Virus record (IMG/VR): IMGVR_UViG_3300010371_000010
Span: 1-52,844 of that record
Length of the DNA stretch: 52,844 nt
Direction: 5' to 3' (one strand)
Source: a virus
Positions 30,435 to 37,670 of the stretch are shown in pieces. The notes beneath the pieces are model-generated. The model did no database searches. It was given only the letters and a program-made list of their open reading frames with translations, and was not told where the DNA came from. Numbering within the stretch: the first letter of the stretch is position 1; every line of letters starts with the position of its first letter. The position numbers and the translations under genes are program-made.

Positions 30435-30733
30435 GCCAGGAAGTTGTCCGCCGAATGGCCTTTCGCGAATGGTTCGGCCTGACCCCCGCGGGCGCCGAGA
30501 TCCTGGCCGTGCTCTACGGCGCCAACGGCTCGGCCTTGGAGCCCGAAGCCCTTGCCAAGGCGGCGGGCGTCTCCCCTAGGGCCATCGGCTATCACCTGTT
30601 CGCCGTGCGCCAAGCCCTGGAACAGGACGGTCTGGAGCATGTGCCTAGCCAGGGCTATCGGCTGTCCGAACCGGCCTTGGACGAATGCCGCGCCGCCCTC
30701 CGCACCATCGCAGAGGAGCTGCGAGCCCAATGA
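30431..30733 (+). CDS. Second OmpR-type winged-helix DNA-binding protein
   Basis: A 100-residue protein consisting of one DNA-binding domain: FGLTPAGAEILAVLYGANG, SPRAIGYHLFAVRQALEQ and the wing motif SQGYRLSEP. The layout parallels the CtrA-like protein at 22546-22923 (FGLT..., then HIRKAI..., then GRGYRVS), so this is a second phage regulator with no receiver domain. It belongs to the early rightward operon and is therefore expressed before or alongside the leftward regulators. Targets are unknown. Confidence 0.72.
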   Translation: MSQEVVRRMAFREWFGLTPAGAEILAVLYGANGSALEPEALAKAAGVSPRAIGYHLFAVRQALEQDGLEHVPSQGYRLSEPALDECRAALRTIAEELRAQ

Positions 30734-31020
30734 CCACCATAACCCAAACCCGCCGTTCCTCCAGGCTCTACATCTGCCCCGACTGCCAGAAGCCGATCAC
30801 GGCGACGGACATGCATTTCCCTGTTCGCAGGGATGGCAAGTTCACCGGCGAGCGGCGTCACATCGTCTGCCCGATCCCCGATGTGCCAAGGCCGCTGCAG
30901 TACCTCGGAGCCGCGCGCCGCGCCAAGTCCAACGGCTGGCTCATCCCCACCATCTCCATCCTCCTCGGCCTTCTCCTCGCCGCCTATGTGGTTGCGACCT
31001 ACTGGGGAGGGGGACAGTGA
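30730..31020 (+). CDS. Zinc-ribbon membrane protein
   Basis: A 96-residue protein (ATGA overlap at the start). An N-terminal CPDCQKP pair and a later HIVCP could form an incomplete zinc ribbon. A membrane segment is near residues 69-91 (WLIPTISILLGLLLAAYVV). The short periplasmic tail ends in GGGQ. Function unknown. Confidence 0.6.
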   Translation: MTTITQTRRSSRLYICPDCQKPITATDMHFPVRRDGKFTGERRHIVCPIPDVPRPLQYLGAARRAKSNGWLIPTISILLGLLLAAYVVATYWGGGQ

Positions 31021-31190
31021 AGCGCTCGCACTTCGATCACGAGGTTGGGGCGTACTTCCCCTCAGACTTCCACCTTCCAGATCCAGAGCCCCTGTCCCTC
31101 AGTATCGCAAGGGCTGTTTGGGATGGAGTTGCAGTTGTCGGGATCGGCTGCGTGCTGTGGCTGGTTCTGCATGTGGTGGGGGCGGTTTGA
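31017..31190 (+). CDS. Small single-span membrane protein
   Basis: A 57-residue protein with a GTG start overlapping the previous stop as GTGA. The C-terminal half is one membrane segment (VAVVGIGCVLWLVLHVVGAV). The N-terminal half is polar and Pro/His-containing. The stop overlaps the next ATG as TGATG. No family is recognised. Confidence 0.55.
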   Translation: MKRSHFDHEVGAYFPSDFHLPDPEPLSLSIARAVWDGVAVVGIGCVLWLVLHVVGAV

Positions 31191-31405
31191 TGGCCGCCGA
31201 TTACGAAGTCCGTAACGCCGCTGGGGTCGTCCTTCGCACCTCGCCTGACCGCGGCCTAGCCGAGTCCATGGCGCGTGAGCTGGCCGAGCAATTCGACCAT
31301 GTCAGCGTCCAGCGGGTCATTCGCTACGAATGCCGGGAGATCATCTCCGAGTTCCTGTCTGAAAGGGAACGTGAGCGCAAGCAGGCGAGCGGGAGGGCGG
31401 CGTGA
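31190..31405 (+). CDS. Small early protein
   Basis: A 71-residue protein with a beta-hairpin-like start (YEVRNAAGVVLRTSP) and a long charged C-terminal helix (EFLSERERERKQAS). TGATG overlaps occur at both ends. No family is recognised. Confidence 0.6.
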   Translation: MAADYEVRNAAGVVLRTSPDRGLAESMARELAEQFDHVSVQRVIRYECREIISEFLSERERERKQASGRAA

Positions 31406-31632
31406 TGGCGCGCCCCAAGCCAGCCCGAGGCAAAGGCTTCGGCATCCTGAACCCGTTCGGCGACCTCTGGACCTATCACTGGTTCGACACGGAAGCCGAC
31501 GCTCGCCGCTTCATCGCGGACTTCTGGCGCGGCAACCAGTCGGCGCCCGACCTGGACAAGTTCAAGGTCATCCCCGTCCGCGTGACCGTGTCGGCCCTCC
31601 TTCCGCGGGTGAAGCTCAGGAGCGTGGTCTGA
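31405..31632 (+). CDS. Small early protein
   Basis: A 75-residue protein with a basic N-terminus and a small mixed domain (DLWTYHWFDTEADARRFIADFW). A GTG one codon upstream is an alternative start. The stop overlaps the next ATG as TGATG. No family is recognised. Confidence 0.6.
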   Translation: MARPKPARGKGFGILNPFGDLWTYHWFDTEADARRFIADFWRGNQSAPDLDKFKVIPVRVTVSALLPRVKLRSVV

Positions 31633-31826
31633 TGGCTGGCGATTGGGCCGACGAGCCACAGGCTGACGAGTTCGATGAGGCCGACGATCTCGATGTCTTC
31701 GAGGAGGCGGAGATAAACTGCGGCTCGCGCCGTAAGTGGCAATGTGACCTAGCCGGAACTGAATACTGCGACTGGTCATGCCCACTGCGTGATGAAGTCC
31801 TTCCGCCAAGGAAGGCGCGTCGATGA
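31632..31826 (+). CDS. Small acidic Cys-containing protein
   Basis: A 64-residue protein with a strongly acidic first half (DEFDEADDLDVFEEAE) and a C-terminal segment with four Cys (NCGSRRKWQCDL, then EYCDWSC). The Cys arrangement could hold a zinc ion. Acidic early phage proteins sometimes mimic DNA; this is speculation. It overlaps the HNH gene as ATGA. Confidence 0.6.
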   Translation: MAGDWADEPQADEFDEADDLDVFEEAEINCGSRRKWQCDLAGTEYCDWSCPLRDEVLPPRKARR

Positions 31827-32242
31827 CCCGCCAACCCCAGGAAGCCACGCCTAGGAAGGCGATGACAGATGCTCGCCGGGCGAAAATCTTCCTCGCTCAC
31901 AAGGGTCGGTGCGCCGACTGCGGCGTCAAGATCACGCGCGGCCAGGACGCCTATCAGATCGATCACCCCACACAACTCTGGATGGGCGGCCCAGATGAGG
32001 ACGATGTCTGCCGTCTCCTTTGTCAGCCTTGCTACAAGGCCAAGAACGCCAAGGACGCGACCGACCGCGCCAAGGTGAAGCGGCTGATACGCGACGCCGA
32101 TCCGGAACAACGCAAGTCCAGGCGTCCCCTTAAATCACGCGGGTTCGACAAAACCAAGTCGAAGCGCATGGATGGGACAGTTGTTGCCAGACGACAAAGA
32201 CCGAAACCCGAAGAACTTGCTTCGCATAATAGCGAGTTCTGA
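31823..32242 (+). CDS. HNH endonuclease-like protein
   Basis: A 139-residue protein. The core GRCADCGVKI, YQIDHPTQLWMGGPDEDDVCRLLC and QPCYKAKNAKD is an HNH domain framed by two CxxC zinc pairs; the catalytic His is in the IDHP motif. The C-terminus is basic. It resembles the small HNH proteins that phages use in packaging or recombination. It sits directly before RecT rather than next to the terminase, so a recombination or repair role is more likely here. Confidence 0.75.
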   Translation: MTRQPQEATPRKAMTDARRAKIFLAHKGRCADCGVKITRGQDAYQIDHPTQLWMGGPDEDDVCRLLCQPCYKAKNAKDATDRAKVKRLIRDADPEQRKSRRPLKSRGFDKTKSKRMDGTVVARRQRPKPEELASHNSEF

Positions 32243-32277
32243 TAGAATAACAAAGCTTTGGTGAGGAGCCGAACACC

Positions 32278-33144
32278 ATGACCCAGCTAGTTGTTGCTTC
32301 GCCGTCCTATGGCGTCGGCGATATGGAGCGGATGGCGCGCGCTATCGCGGTGTCCAAGCTTTTCGGGGTGCAGAACGCCGAGCAAGCGTTGGCGCTGTGC
32401 TTGGTCGCCCAGGCCGAGGGCCGCCATCCGGCGACCGCGGCCCAGGACTACCACATCTTGCAGGGGCGCCCGGCGAAGAAGGCCGACGCCATGCTCCGAG
32501 ATTTCCTCGGCGCTGGCGGCAAGGTCCAGTGGCACGAGCTGAGCGACAAGATCGCCGACGCCAGCTTCACCCATCCGGCGGGCGGTTCGGCGCGCATCGA
32601 CTGGACAATCGACCGGGCCAAGCGCGCGGGCCTGACCACGCCCATGTGGTCGAAGTATCCCCGCCAGATGCTGCGCGCCCGCTGCGTCTCCGAAGGCGTC
32701 CGCACCGTGTTCCCGATGGCGACCAGCGGCATGTACGTGCCCGAGGAGGTCGCGGACTTCGAACCCACCACGGCCGCCGCCCCGGCCCCTGAGCCGCCCG
32801 TCGCCGTCGAGACGGTGGCGATCACCGATCAGCGGGACGCCGCACCGGCTGGGATCAAGCGCCTGACCTCCGCCAGGGCCAAGGAGATCGGCCTGCACGA
32901 TGACATCAAGGCCAAGGTGGACGCGCTGGACACGCTGGCGGCCTGCGACGCCTTCGATGAGCGGTTCGACACGATCACCGCGCAATGCCCGATGTCGTGG
33001 CTGGACAGCATCCGCAACATGGTCCTGCTCAAGCGGGAGGAACTGCAGAGCGCGCCCGAGGCAGACGAAGCCAACGAATACGCCGCCGAATTCGACCGGG
33101 CCTTCCGCGGCGCGGTCGGCGAGCCTGAGAGGGCGCCAGCATGA
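32278..33144 (+). CDS. recT-like: RecT-family single-strand annealing protein
   Basis: A 288-residue protein with a good ribosome site (GGTGAGGAG). The N-terminal half contains the RecT-like pattern MARAIAVSKLFG, LCLVAQAEGRHPATAAQDYHI, GRPAKKADAMLRDFL and SKYPRQMLRARCVSEGVR. RecT proteins anneal complementary single strands and promote phage recombination. No RecE-like exonuclease is obvious next to it; the NinB-like gene follows with an ATGA overlap. The C-terminal 100 residues are an Ala/Glu-rich linker and a helical domain. Confidence 0.82.
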   Translation: MTQLVVASPSYGVGDMERMARAIAVSKLFGVQNAEQALALCLVAQAEGRHPATAAQDYHILQGRPAKKADAMLRDFLGAGGKVQWHELSDKIADASFTHPAGGSARIDWTIDRAKRAGLTTPMWSKYPRQMLRARCVSEGVRTVFPMATSGMYVPEEVADFEPTTAAAPAPEPPVAVETVAITDQRDAAPAGIKRLTSARAKEIGLHDDIKAKVDALDTLAACDAFDERFDTITAQCPMSWLDSIRNMVLLKREELQSAPEADEANEYAAEFDRAFRGAVGEPERAPA

Positions 33145-33569
33145 GCGGGGAAGTCACCGTCATCATCGGCGACGCCGAAAGCCGTCGCATGGCCAAGGGG
33201 TTCGTGGACCGGGCGCCCGAAGGCGTGGCCATTGTCTTCCGCGAACCCTCGGATCGGACGCTTGAGCAGAACGACAAGCTCCATGCGCTCCTGACCGACA
33301 TCAGTCGCCAGGTCCGATGGCATGGCCGCTATCTGAGCGTGGAGGCGTGGAAGGACGTTTTCACGGCTGCGCTCCGGTCGCAGCGGCACAAGCTGGAGAC
33401 GGTTCCCGGCATCGACGGCGGCTTCGTGATGCTGGGCATGCACACCTCGAAGATGAGCAAGCGCGAGTGCGCCGAGCTGATCGAGCTGGTGCAGGCGTTC
33501 GGCGCGGAGCACGAGGTCCGCTTCAAGGCCTCCGCTCGCGATGAAGCTGCTGCGGAGAGAGCAGCATGA
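33141..33569 (+). CDS. ninB: NinB-like recombination protein
   Basis: A 142-residue protein matching lambda NinB (Orf): TLEQNDKLHALLTDISRQV, YLSVEAWKDVFTAALR, ETVPGIDGGFVMLGMHTSKM and SKRECAELIELVQAFGAEH. Lambda Orf substitutes for RecFOR in loading onto SSB-coated DNA. It is coupled to RecT, forming a two-gene recombination unit. Confidence 0.88.
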   Translation: MSGEVTVIIGDAESRRMAKGFVDRAPEGVAIVFREPSDRTLEQNDKLHALLTDISRQVRWHGRYLSVEAWKDVFTAALRSQRHKLETVPGIDGGFVMLGMHTSKMSKRECAELIELVQAFGAEHEVRFKASARDEAAAERAA

Positions 33570-33724
33570 CCCCCTCCCATCCCCCCTTAGTGGGGGGGAG
33601 TTCAGATTCCGCCCGGAGCTTGCCGTGCGGCGCGTTCGAACACGCTGCCCCCTCGCTCAGCACTCCGATGGACAACATGGCCCCGAGGCTTCGGCCGTCT
33701 CGGGCGCATCCTCACGGCCGATGA
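33566..33724 (+). CDS. Small protein linking ninB and the next gene
   Basis: A 52-residue frame that starts with an ATGA overlap on ninB and ends with an ATGA overlap on the next gene. The product is Ser/Pro/Arg-rich and probably disordered. No family is recognised; translation is suggested only by the overlaps. Confidence 0.45.
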   Translation: MTPSHPPLVGGSSDSARSLPCGAFEHAAPSLSTPMDNMAPRLRPSRAHPHGR

Positions 33725-34005
33725 CGGAGAACTGCATGTTCGGATTGAAGCGACCGCTTTCGATCACCCATCCGGAGCGGGGCGTCTACACGCACCGCGA
33801 GGACGACACCTATCGCCACGAAGACGATGACGACGATGTGCTCGACACGGCGCTGATGACCAGCGTCCTGATGGGCGAGGCCACTTCCTGTTTCGCCAGC
33901 GACGCCCTGTCCAGCTTCGCGGGCTCCTCGGATTTCTCGTCTGGCTCCGACTTCTCGGGCGGCGGCGGGGACTTCGGCGGCGGCGGCTCCTCCAGTTCTT
34001 GGTGA
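33721..34005 (+). CDS. Early protein with His/Asp-rich centre and Gly/Ser-rich tail
   Basis: A 94-residue protein (or 89 from the second Met at 33736). It has a short basic start (FGLKRPLSITHPERG), a His/Asp-rich stretch (HREDDTYRHEDDDDDV), a helix, and a C-terminal Ser/Gly/Phe repeat tail ending in SSSSW. The tail resembles the C-termini of vesicle- or membrane-trafficking-like bacterial proteins of low complexity. Function unknown. Confidence 0.55.
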   Translation: MTENCMFGLKRPLSITHPERGVYTHREDDTYRHEDDDDDVLDTALMTSVLMGEATSCFASDALSSFAGSSDFSSGSDFSGGGGDFGGGGSSSSW

Positions 34006-34012
34006 GCGCGCC

Positions 34013-34264
34013 ATGATCCCCGCTTGGCTGATCCTCGCCGCCCTTGTCGTGATGGCCCTCGTCCTGATCACCGCCTTCGGAAAGCTCTACGAGGAGCGAT
34101 GCTGGACGTGGGGACCCATTGTTCTGGCGTGGCTGGCGGTCATCGGCCTTGCGCCGCTCTGGATACCCATTGGGCTGGCCGTTGGAGTCGTGGTCGGCCC
34201 AGTGATCCTGATCGGCATGGCGGGCACCCGGCTGGGGCTTCTCCTAGATCGGGTGCTTCCATGA
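34013..34264 (+). CDS. Membrane protein with two or three spans
   Basis: An 83-residue protein, very hydrophobic: spans near residues 3-24, 35-52 and 53-75. Only short loops with KLYEERCW lie between. It is coupled by ATGA to the next gene. No family is recognised. Confidence 0.6.
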   Translation: MIPAWLILAALVVMALVLITAFGKLYEERCWTWGPIVLAWLAVIGLAPLWIPIGLAVGVVVGPVILIGMAGTRLGLLLDRVLP

Positions 34265-34725
34265 CTCCTGACCAATCAGGCTCGGAACGAGCCGATGCCG
34301 CACAGGTCCATCAACCGATCCGGGAGGAACCCCACATGACCCCAGATGGACAGTGGCGGCCAGATCGGGAGGCCGTGGCGCGCATCATCGATCCGCGGCC
34401 CTTCGACATGATCTCTGCGCGAATGGATGCGGTGCGCCGATTCCAACGGCGTCAGGCCGCACGCGCCAAGGCCGACGCCATCCTGAATCTCGCCCCCACC
34501 ACCAACCAGTGGCGAGACATAGCCAGCGCGCCGAAGGATGGGACGCAGTTTCTCGCCTACGAGGACGGTGCTTACTACGCCCTGGCGTGGAACCCTGAGG
34601 AGGGCTTCTGGTGCAGCGACTGCGGCCAGCCGGTCGTGCGAACGCCTGAGCCCACCCATTGGATGCCTCGGCCGAAAGCTCCCCTCCCCCCTACTAGCAG
34701 TACCGGAGGGAAGGGAAATGAATAG
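34261..34725 (+). CDS. DUF551-like protein
   Basis: A 154-residue protein (a later ATG at 34336 is an alternative start). The C-terminal domain WRDIASAPKDGTQFLAYEDG, with WNPEEGFWCSDCG and PTHWMPRP, is the DUF551-type module common in temperate phages. The N-terminal part is a basic helical region. The biochemical role of the family is unknown. Confidence 0.68.
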   Translation: MTPDQSGSERADAAQVHQPIREEPHMTPDGQWRPDREAVARIIDPRPFDMISARMDAVRRFQRRQAARAKADAILNLAPTTNQWRDIASAPKDGTQFLAYEDGAYYALAWNPEEGFWCSDCGQPVVRTPEPTHWMPRPKAPLPPTSSTGGKGNE

Positions 34726-35212
34726 GACCTCCGGTGCTGACAGTGCGGCGACGCCCGAACGCGCTGCCCCTGAACTCAGAGCCCTACTGGAAAGGGTCGA
34801 GGCGGCGACGGGGCCGGGTCGTGAACTTGAAATTGATCTCTGCGCCGCGCTCTTCGGCGGTTCTGCCGAGGGGATCGAGGAGGCAAAGAGGTCTCATCGA
34901 TTCCGGAGCACGCCCCTAGGTGGGCTACAAGAGCCCTTTCACTCGGAGCTTCGAAACTACACGGCCTCCGTAGACGCCGCCCTGGCGCTGGTAGAGCGGA
35001 AGCTCGCGGGATGGGAATGGGAAGCATCGTTCCTCGTGGGCCTCTACCGCTTTGAGCTTGGTGACCCGCTTCTCGGCTTTGTCGGGGAGAGCGCGGCTGC
35101 GCCCCTCGCCATCCTTGCCGCCCTCCTGAAGGCGCTCATCGCCTCCGACCCACCCCCTTCCCCCGCCCCGCAAAGCGCTCCTGACGCCCCTGGGAGGGTG
35201 AGAGATGAATAG
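34718..35212 (+). CDS. Phage ABA-sandwich-domain-like protein
   Basis: A 164-residue protein overlapping the previous gene by 8 bases. Segments NYTASVDAALALVERKLAGWEW and DLCAALFGG follow the pattern of the phage ABA sandwich domain seen in small early phage proteins, and a Leu/Ala-rich helix (APLAILAALLKALIAS) lies near the end. The function of the domain is not known. Confidence 0.62.
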   Translation: MNRTSGADSAATPERAAPELRALLERVEAATGPGRELEIDLCAALFGGSAEGIEEAKRSHRFRSTPLGGLQEPFHSELRNYTASVDAALALVERKLAGWEWEASFLVGLYRFELGDPLLGFVGESAAAPLAILAALLKALIASDPPPSPAPQSAPDAPGRVRDE

Positions 35213-35504
35213 TGTCGCGCCGTCCTTGCGTGAGTCCGAGAGCGGTCGGATGTTCGATCCGTCTCTGTTCGGCAGCGTTCTTCGCGCGCGCCTGATAAGG
35301 CTCGGCCTCACCTATCGAACCGCCGCCAAGGAAATCGGCACATCCTGCGCCACGCTCAACCGCGTCGCTCGCGGACATGAGCCGGATGTCGAGAACTATC
35401 TGCGGATTGCTCACTGGCTTACCGATGACGGACTTGACCCAGTCTGGCTGAGCAATCGCAAGGACGGCGCGTCACCTCAAATCCAAGGCCCATCCAATGA
35501 CTAG
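35205..35504 (+). CDS. XRE-type helix-turn-helix protein
   Basis: A 99-residue protein. Residues about 30-75 (LRLGL-type start, TYRTAAKEIGTSCATLNRVARG, then NYLRIAHWLTDDG) form an XRE-like helix-turn-helix as in phage activators and Cro-like proteins. It overlaps the QueD-like gene by 8 bases. Possible role: control of the early operon or of the DNA modification genes; unproven. Confidence 0.7.
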   Translation: MNSVAPSLRESESGRMFDPSLFGSVLRARLIRLGLTYRTAAKEIGTSCATLNRVARGHEPDVENYLRIAHWLTDDGLDPVWLSNRKDGASPQIQGPSND

Positions 35505-35868
35505 CCCCCCATCCATGTCGGGAGGGACCACAGCCTCCCGATCAGAACCGCCGCGCCAAGCTGGAGGGGGCGTAACCTCCGATGTCAGCGTGGTGTTCTC
35601 CGCCGCCCATCGCGATCCGCAGACCGGCGCGCTGCACGGCCACGACTATCAGGTCACGGCGACGTTTCCGGGCGAGCCGCTGCGTCGGTTCGAGGTGCTG
35701 CAGGTCAAGCTTCGAGAGACGCTGCACGGTCTGGAACACTCGGAACTGCCGCCCGAGCTTTGGTCCGCCGAGGCTCTGGCGCCTGCGATAGGGCGGCTTC
35801 TCGGCGATGCCATCAAGGTCGTGGTGGCGCGGCCCTGGCTCGGCCATTCGGTGACGTGGACGCCATGA
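35497..35868 (+). CDS. queD-like: QueD-like protein (6-carboxytetrahydropterin synthase fold), degenerate active site
   Basis: A 123-residue protein. After a disordered N-terminus the QueD/PTPS zinc site is visible: H38 in VVFSAAHRD and H47/H49 in ALHGHDY. The later LEHSEL (E80, H81) corresponds to the Asp-His pair of QueD. The catalytic Cys that normally precedes LHGH is missing (TGALHGH here), and the pterin-binding Glu near the C-terminus is not evident. QueD makes a preQ0 precursor from a pterin. This copy may be an altered enzyme or a partner subunit. Its ATGA overlap with the DpdA-like gene ties it to 7-deazaguanine DNA modification. Confidence 0.75.
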   Translation: MTSPPSMSGGTTASRSEPPRQAGGGVTSDVSVVFSAAHRDPQTGALHGHDYQVTATFPGEPLRRFEVLQVKLRETLHGLEHSELPPELWSAEALAPAIGRLLGDAIKVVVARPWLGHSVTWTP

Positions 35869-36560
35869 TGCTCCATTTCCACGGGACTCCAATCACGCCC
35901 ATGTCGGCCCTCTACAGCCTCGCCGGCAAGTGCTTCTGCGTCTCGCACGTCCGGCCCGATCAGGTGGCCCGCGTGCATGAGATCGGGCAGTCCGTGATGC
36001 TCGATAACGGGGCCTTCTCTCGCTTCACCAAGGGCAAGTCTACCGACTGGCCGGGCTACTACGCTTGGTGCGACCGCTGGCTCGATTACCCCACCACATG
36101 CGCGGTGATCCCGGACGTGATCGACGCCGGATCGCAGGAACAAGACGCCCTAATCCGCGAATGGCCGCACGGCCCTAAGGGTGCGCCCGTCTGGCATATG
36201 GACGAACCCGTTGACCGGCTTGTCCGGCTTTCCGAAGCGTGGCCGCGCGTGTGCATTGGATCGACGGGCGAGTTCTGGCGCGTGCTGTCCGATCCGTGGC
36301 GGGCCCGCATGGATCAGGCCTGGAACGCGCTTTCCGCCGTCCACGCCAGGACCCCGAACGTCCACATGCTGCGCGGGATGCAGCTCAGCGGCCTGGAGTG
36401 GCCCTTCGCCTCCGTCGATAGCACCGACGTAGCCCAGAACCACAACCGCCCCCAGAACACGCCTCGCTCGCTCGCCGACCGCTGGGACGCCTCTCAGGCC
36501 GCTCCGCGCTGGCAAGCCCGCGCACAGCAGCCGGACCTTTACGACGGAGCCGCCGCGTGA
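35865..36560 (+). CDS. dpdA-like: DpdA-like DNA 7-deazaguanine transglycosylase
   Basis: A 231-residue protein related to tRNA-guanine transglycosylases. D47 in SVMLDNGAFSRF lies in the position of the TGT Asp of the DSGGF motif, and D185 in FASVDSTDVAQNHN sits where the TGT nucleophile Asp occurs. VIPDVIDAG, GAPVWHMDEP and RVCIGSTGE fit the beta-alpha barrel between them. DpdA enzymes of phages exchange guanine in DNA for preQ0 or related bases and thereby block restriction. The neighbour is a QueD-like gene, but no FolE, QueE or QueC is seen, so the base would come from the host pathway. Family is well supported; the final base is unknown. Confidence 0.72.
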   Translation: MMLHFHGTPITPMSALYSLAGKCFCVSHVRPDQVARVHEIGQSVMLDNGAFSRFTKGKSTDWPGYYAWCDRWLDYPTTCAVIPDVIDAGSQEQDALIREWPHGPKGAPVWHMDEPVDRLVRLSEAWPRVCIGSTGEFWRVLSDPWRARMDQAWNALSAVHARTPNVHMLRGMQLSGLEWPFASVDSTDVAQNHNRPQNTPRSLADRWDASQAAPRWQARAQQPDLYDGAAA

Positions 36561-36646
36561 ACCCTCCAGTGCAACACAGCGCCGATGACGGCCCTGGGAC
36601 GAACCCAAACCTCCCCAATCCCGCTCCTGGGAGAGACCAGGGATGA
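36557..36646 (+). CDS. Possible 29-residue peptide after the DpdA-like gene
   Basis: A GTG-started frame with a GTGA overlap on the DpdA-like stop and an ATGA overlap on the next gene. The product is Pro/Asn/Gly-rich and probably disordered. Listed because it completes the overlap chain. Confidence 0.35.
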   Translation: MNPPVQHSADDGPGTNPNLPNPAPGRDQG

Positions 36647-36834
36647 GACCTTTTGGAACCTCGGGCCCGGACACGCCGAAGGCGCAGGCACACCGGCGCG
36701 CGGCTGGAGCCGTCAACACCCCTAAGCACAAGCTCATAGACATCGTCGCCCAACTGCGCACCGCAGGAGCGAACGGCAAGGCGAACAGCCTCGAAAACAT
36801 CATCCGCAGGCTGGAAGAATGGCAGCGCCCATGA
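36643..36834 (+). CDS. Small basic protein
   Basis: A 63-residue protein with a disordered first half and a C-terminal helix (HKLIDIVAQLRTAGANGK, then NIIRRLEEW). It is coupled by ATGA to the HNH gene. No family is recognised. Confidence 0.55.
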   Translation: MRPFGTSGPDTPKAQAHRRAAGAVNTPKHKLIDIVAQLRTAGANGKANSLENIIRRLEEWQRP

Positions 36835-37400
36835 CCGATCCCACCACCTTAAACACCCTCCGGGAAGGCGAAGGGGTCGAATGGCGCCGACACCCGCATT
36901 GGCCTTACGAAGTGTCGCGTACAGGGCTCATCCGTAACGGCCGGGGCCAAGTGCTCCGCCCATGGCTCAATCACCGCGGCTATGAGCGCGTGCGCATCGG
37001 CCTGCGCGGCGGCACTCAGCATGACCGGGCGGTTCATCGTCTCGTCTATGAAACGTGGGTCGGGCCCGTCCCCGGGGGGCTGACCATCAATCACAAGGAC
37101 GGGCGGAAGCGAAACAATCACGTCAACAACTTGGAAGTTCTGACGTCCGCCGAAAACAGTAGGCATGCCGCCGCCCTTGGCCTCCTCGCGACGGGTGATC
37201 GCAATGGGGCTCGCTTGCATCCTGACCGGGTCCCTCGCGGATCCGCCGCCGGACCCGCAAAGCTAACTGAGGAGCAGGTCGTCGCCATTCGGACAGCTCG
37301 CGCGGCCGGTGAGCGCCTGTCAGCGCTTAGCGCCAGATACGGCGTTAGCGGCGCGCAGATTTCGAGGATCGTTCACCGGGCTTGTTGGACCCATGTTTAG
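36831..37400 (+). CDS. HNH homing endonuclease (NUMOD4-HNH-HTH), early operon copy
   Basis: A 189-residue protein. NUMOD4 segment: EWRRHPHWPYEVSRTGLIRN. HNH: RAVHRLVYETWVGPVPGG, INHKDGRKRNNHVNNLEVLT. C-terminal helix-turn-helix: LSARYGVSGAQISRIV ending in WTHV. The order of domains and the C-terminal end are the same as in the nuclease at 11353-11865, suggesting duplication or a common source. It lies between a small gene and the integrase region in the operon's own direction. Confidence 0.88.
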   Translation: MTDPTTLNTLREGEGVEWRRHPHWPYEVSRTGLIRNGRGQVLRPWLNHRGYERVRIGLRGGTQHDRAVHRLVYETWVGPVPGGLTINHKDGRKRNNHVNNLEVLTSAENSRHAAALGLLATGDRNGARLHPDRVPRGSAAGPAKLTEEQVVAIRTARAAGERLSALSARYGVSGAQISRIVHRACWTHV

Positions 37401-37457
37401 CGCCTCCGCCCTTTCCGCTCTTGAATCCCCCAATCCACCCAACAGTGAGGGGGCGAC

Positions 37458-37670
37458 GTGAGCGCGAAGGGATTCCGCAAAGGCGTCGTCGCCCAGCTCA
37501 TCCGCGAGGCCATCGCCGGCGGACTGAAGCCCGGCGAGTTCGCTGTGGATATCAAGCCTGAGGGCGGCTATCGCATCTTGCCAGCGGTCCCGCTCGCTGC
37601 GGACGCTGACCCGCTCGATTCTGAGCTAGATGCATGGCGGGCATCCCATGGCGGTACGAATGGACATTAG
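37458..37670 (+). CDS. Small protein upstream of integrase (excisionase candidate)
   Basis: A 70-residue protein with a GTG start and a GAGGGGG ribosome site, overlapping the integrase start. It is helical at the N-terminus (GFRKGVVAQLIREAIAGGLK) and has a short beta segment. A small basic protein directly before a tyrosine integrase suggests a recombination directionality factor, but the usual winged-helix Xis motif is not clear. A 22-codon frame at 37393-37461 lies just upstream with GTGA overlap. Confidence 0.5.
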   Translation: MSAKGFRKGVVAQLIREAIAGGLKPGEFAVDIKPEGGYRILPAVPLAADADPLDSELDAWRASHGGTNGH

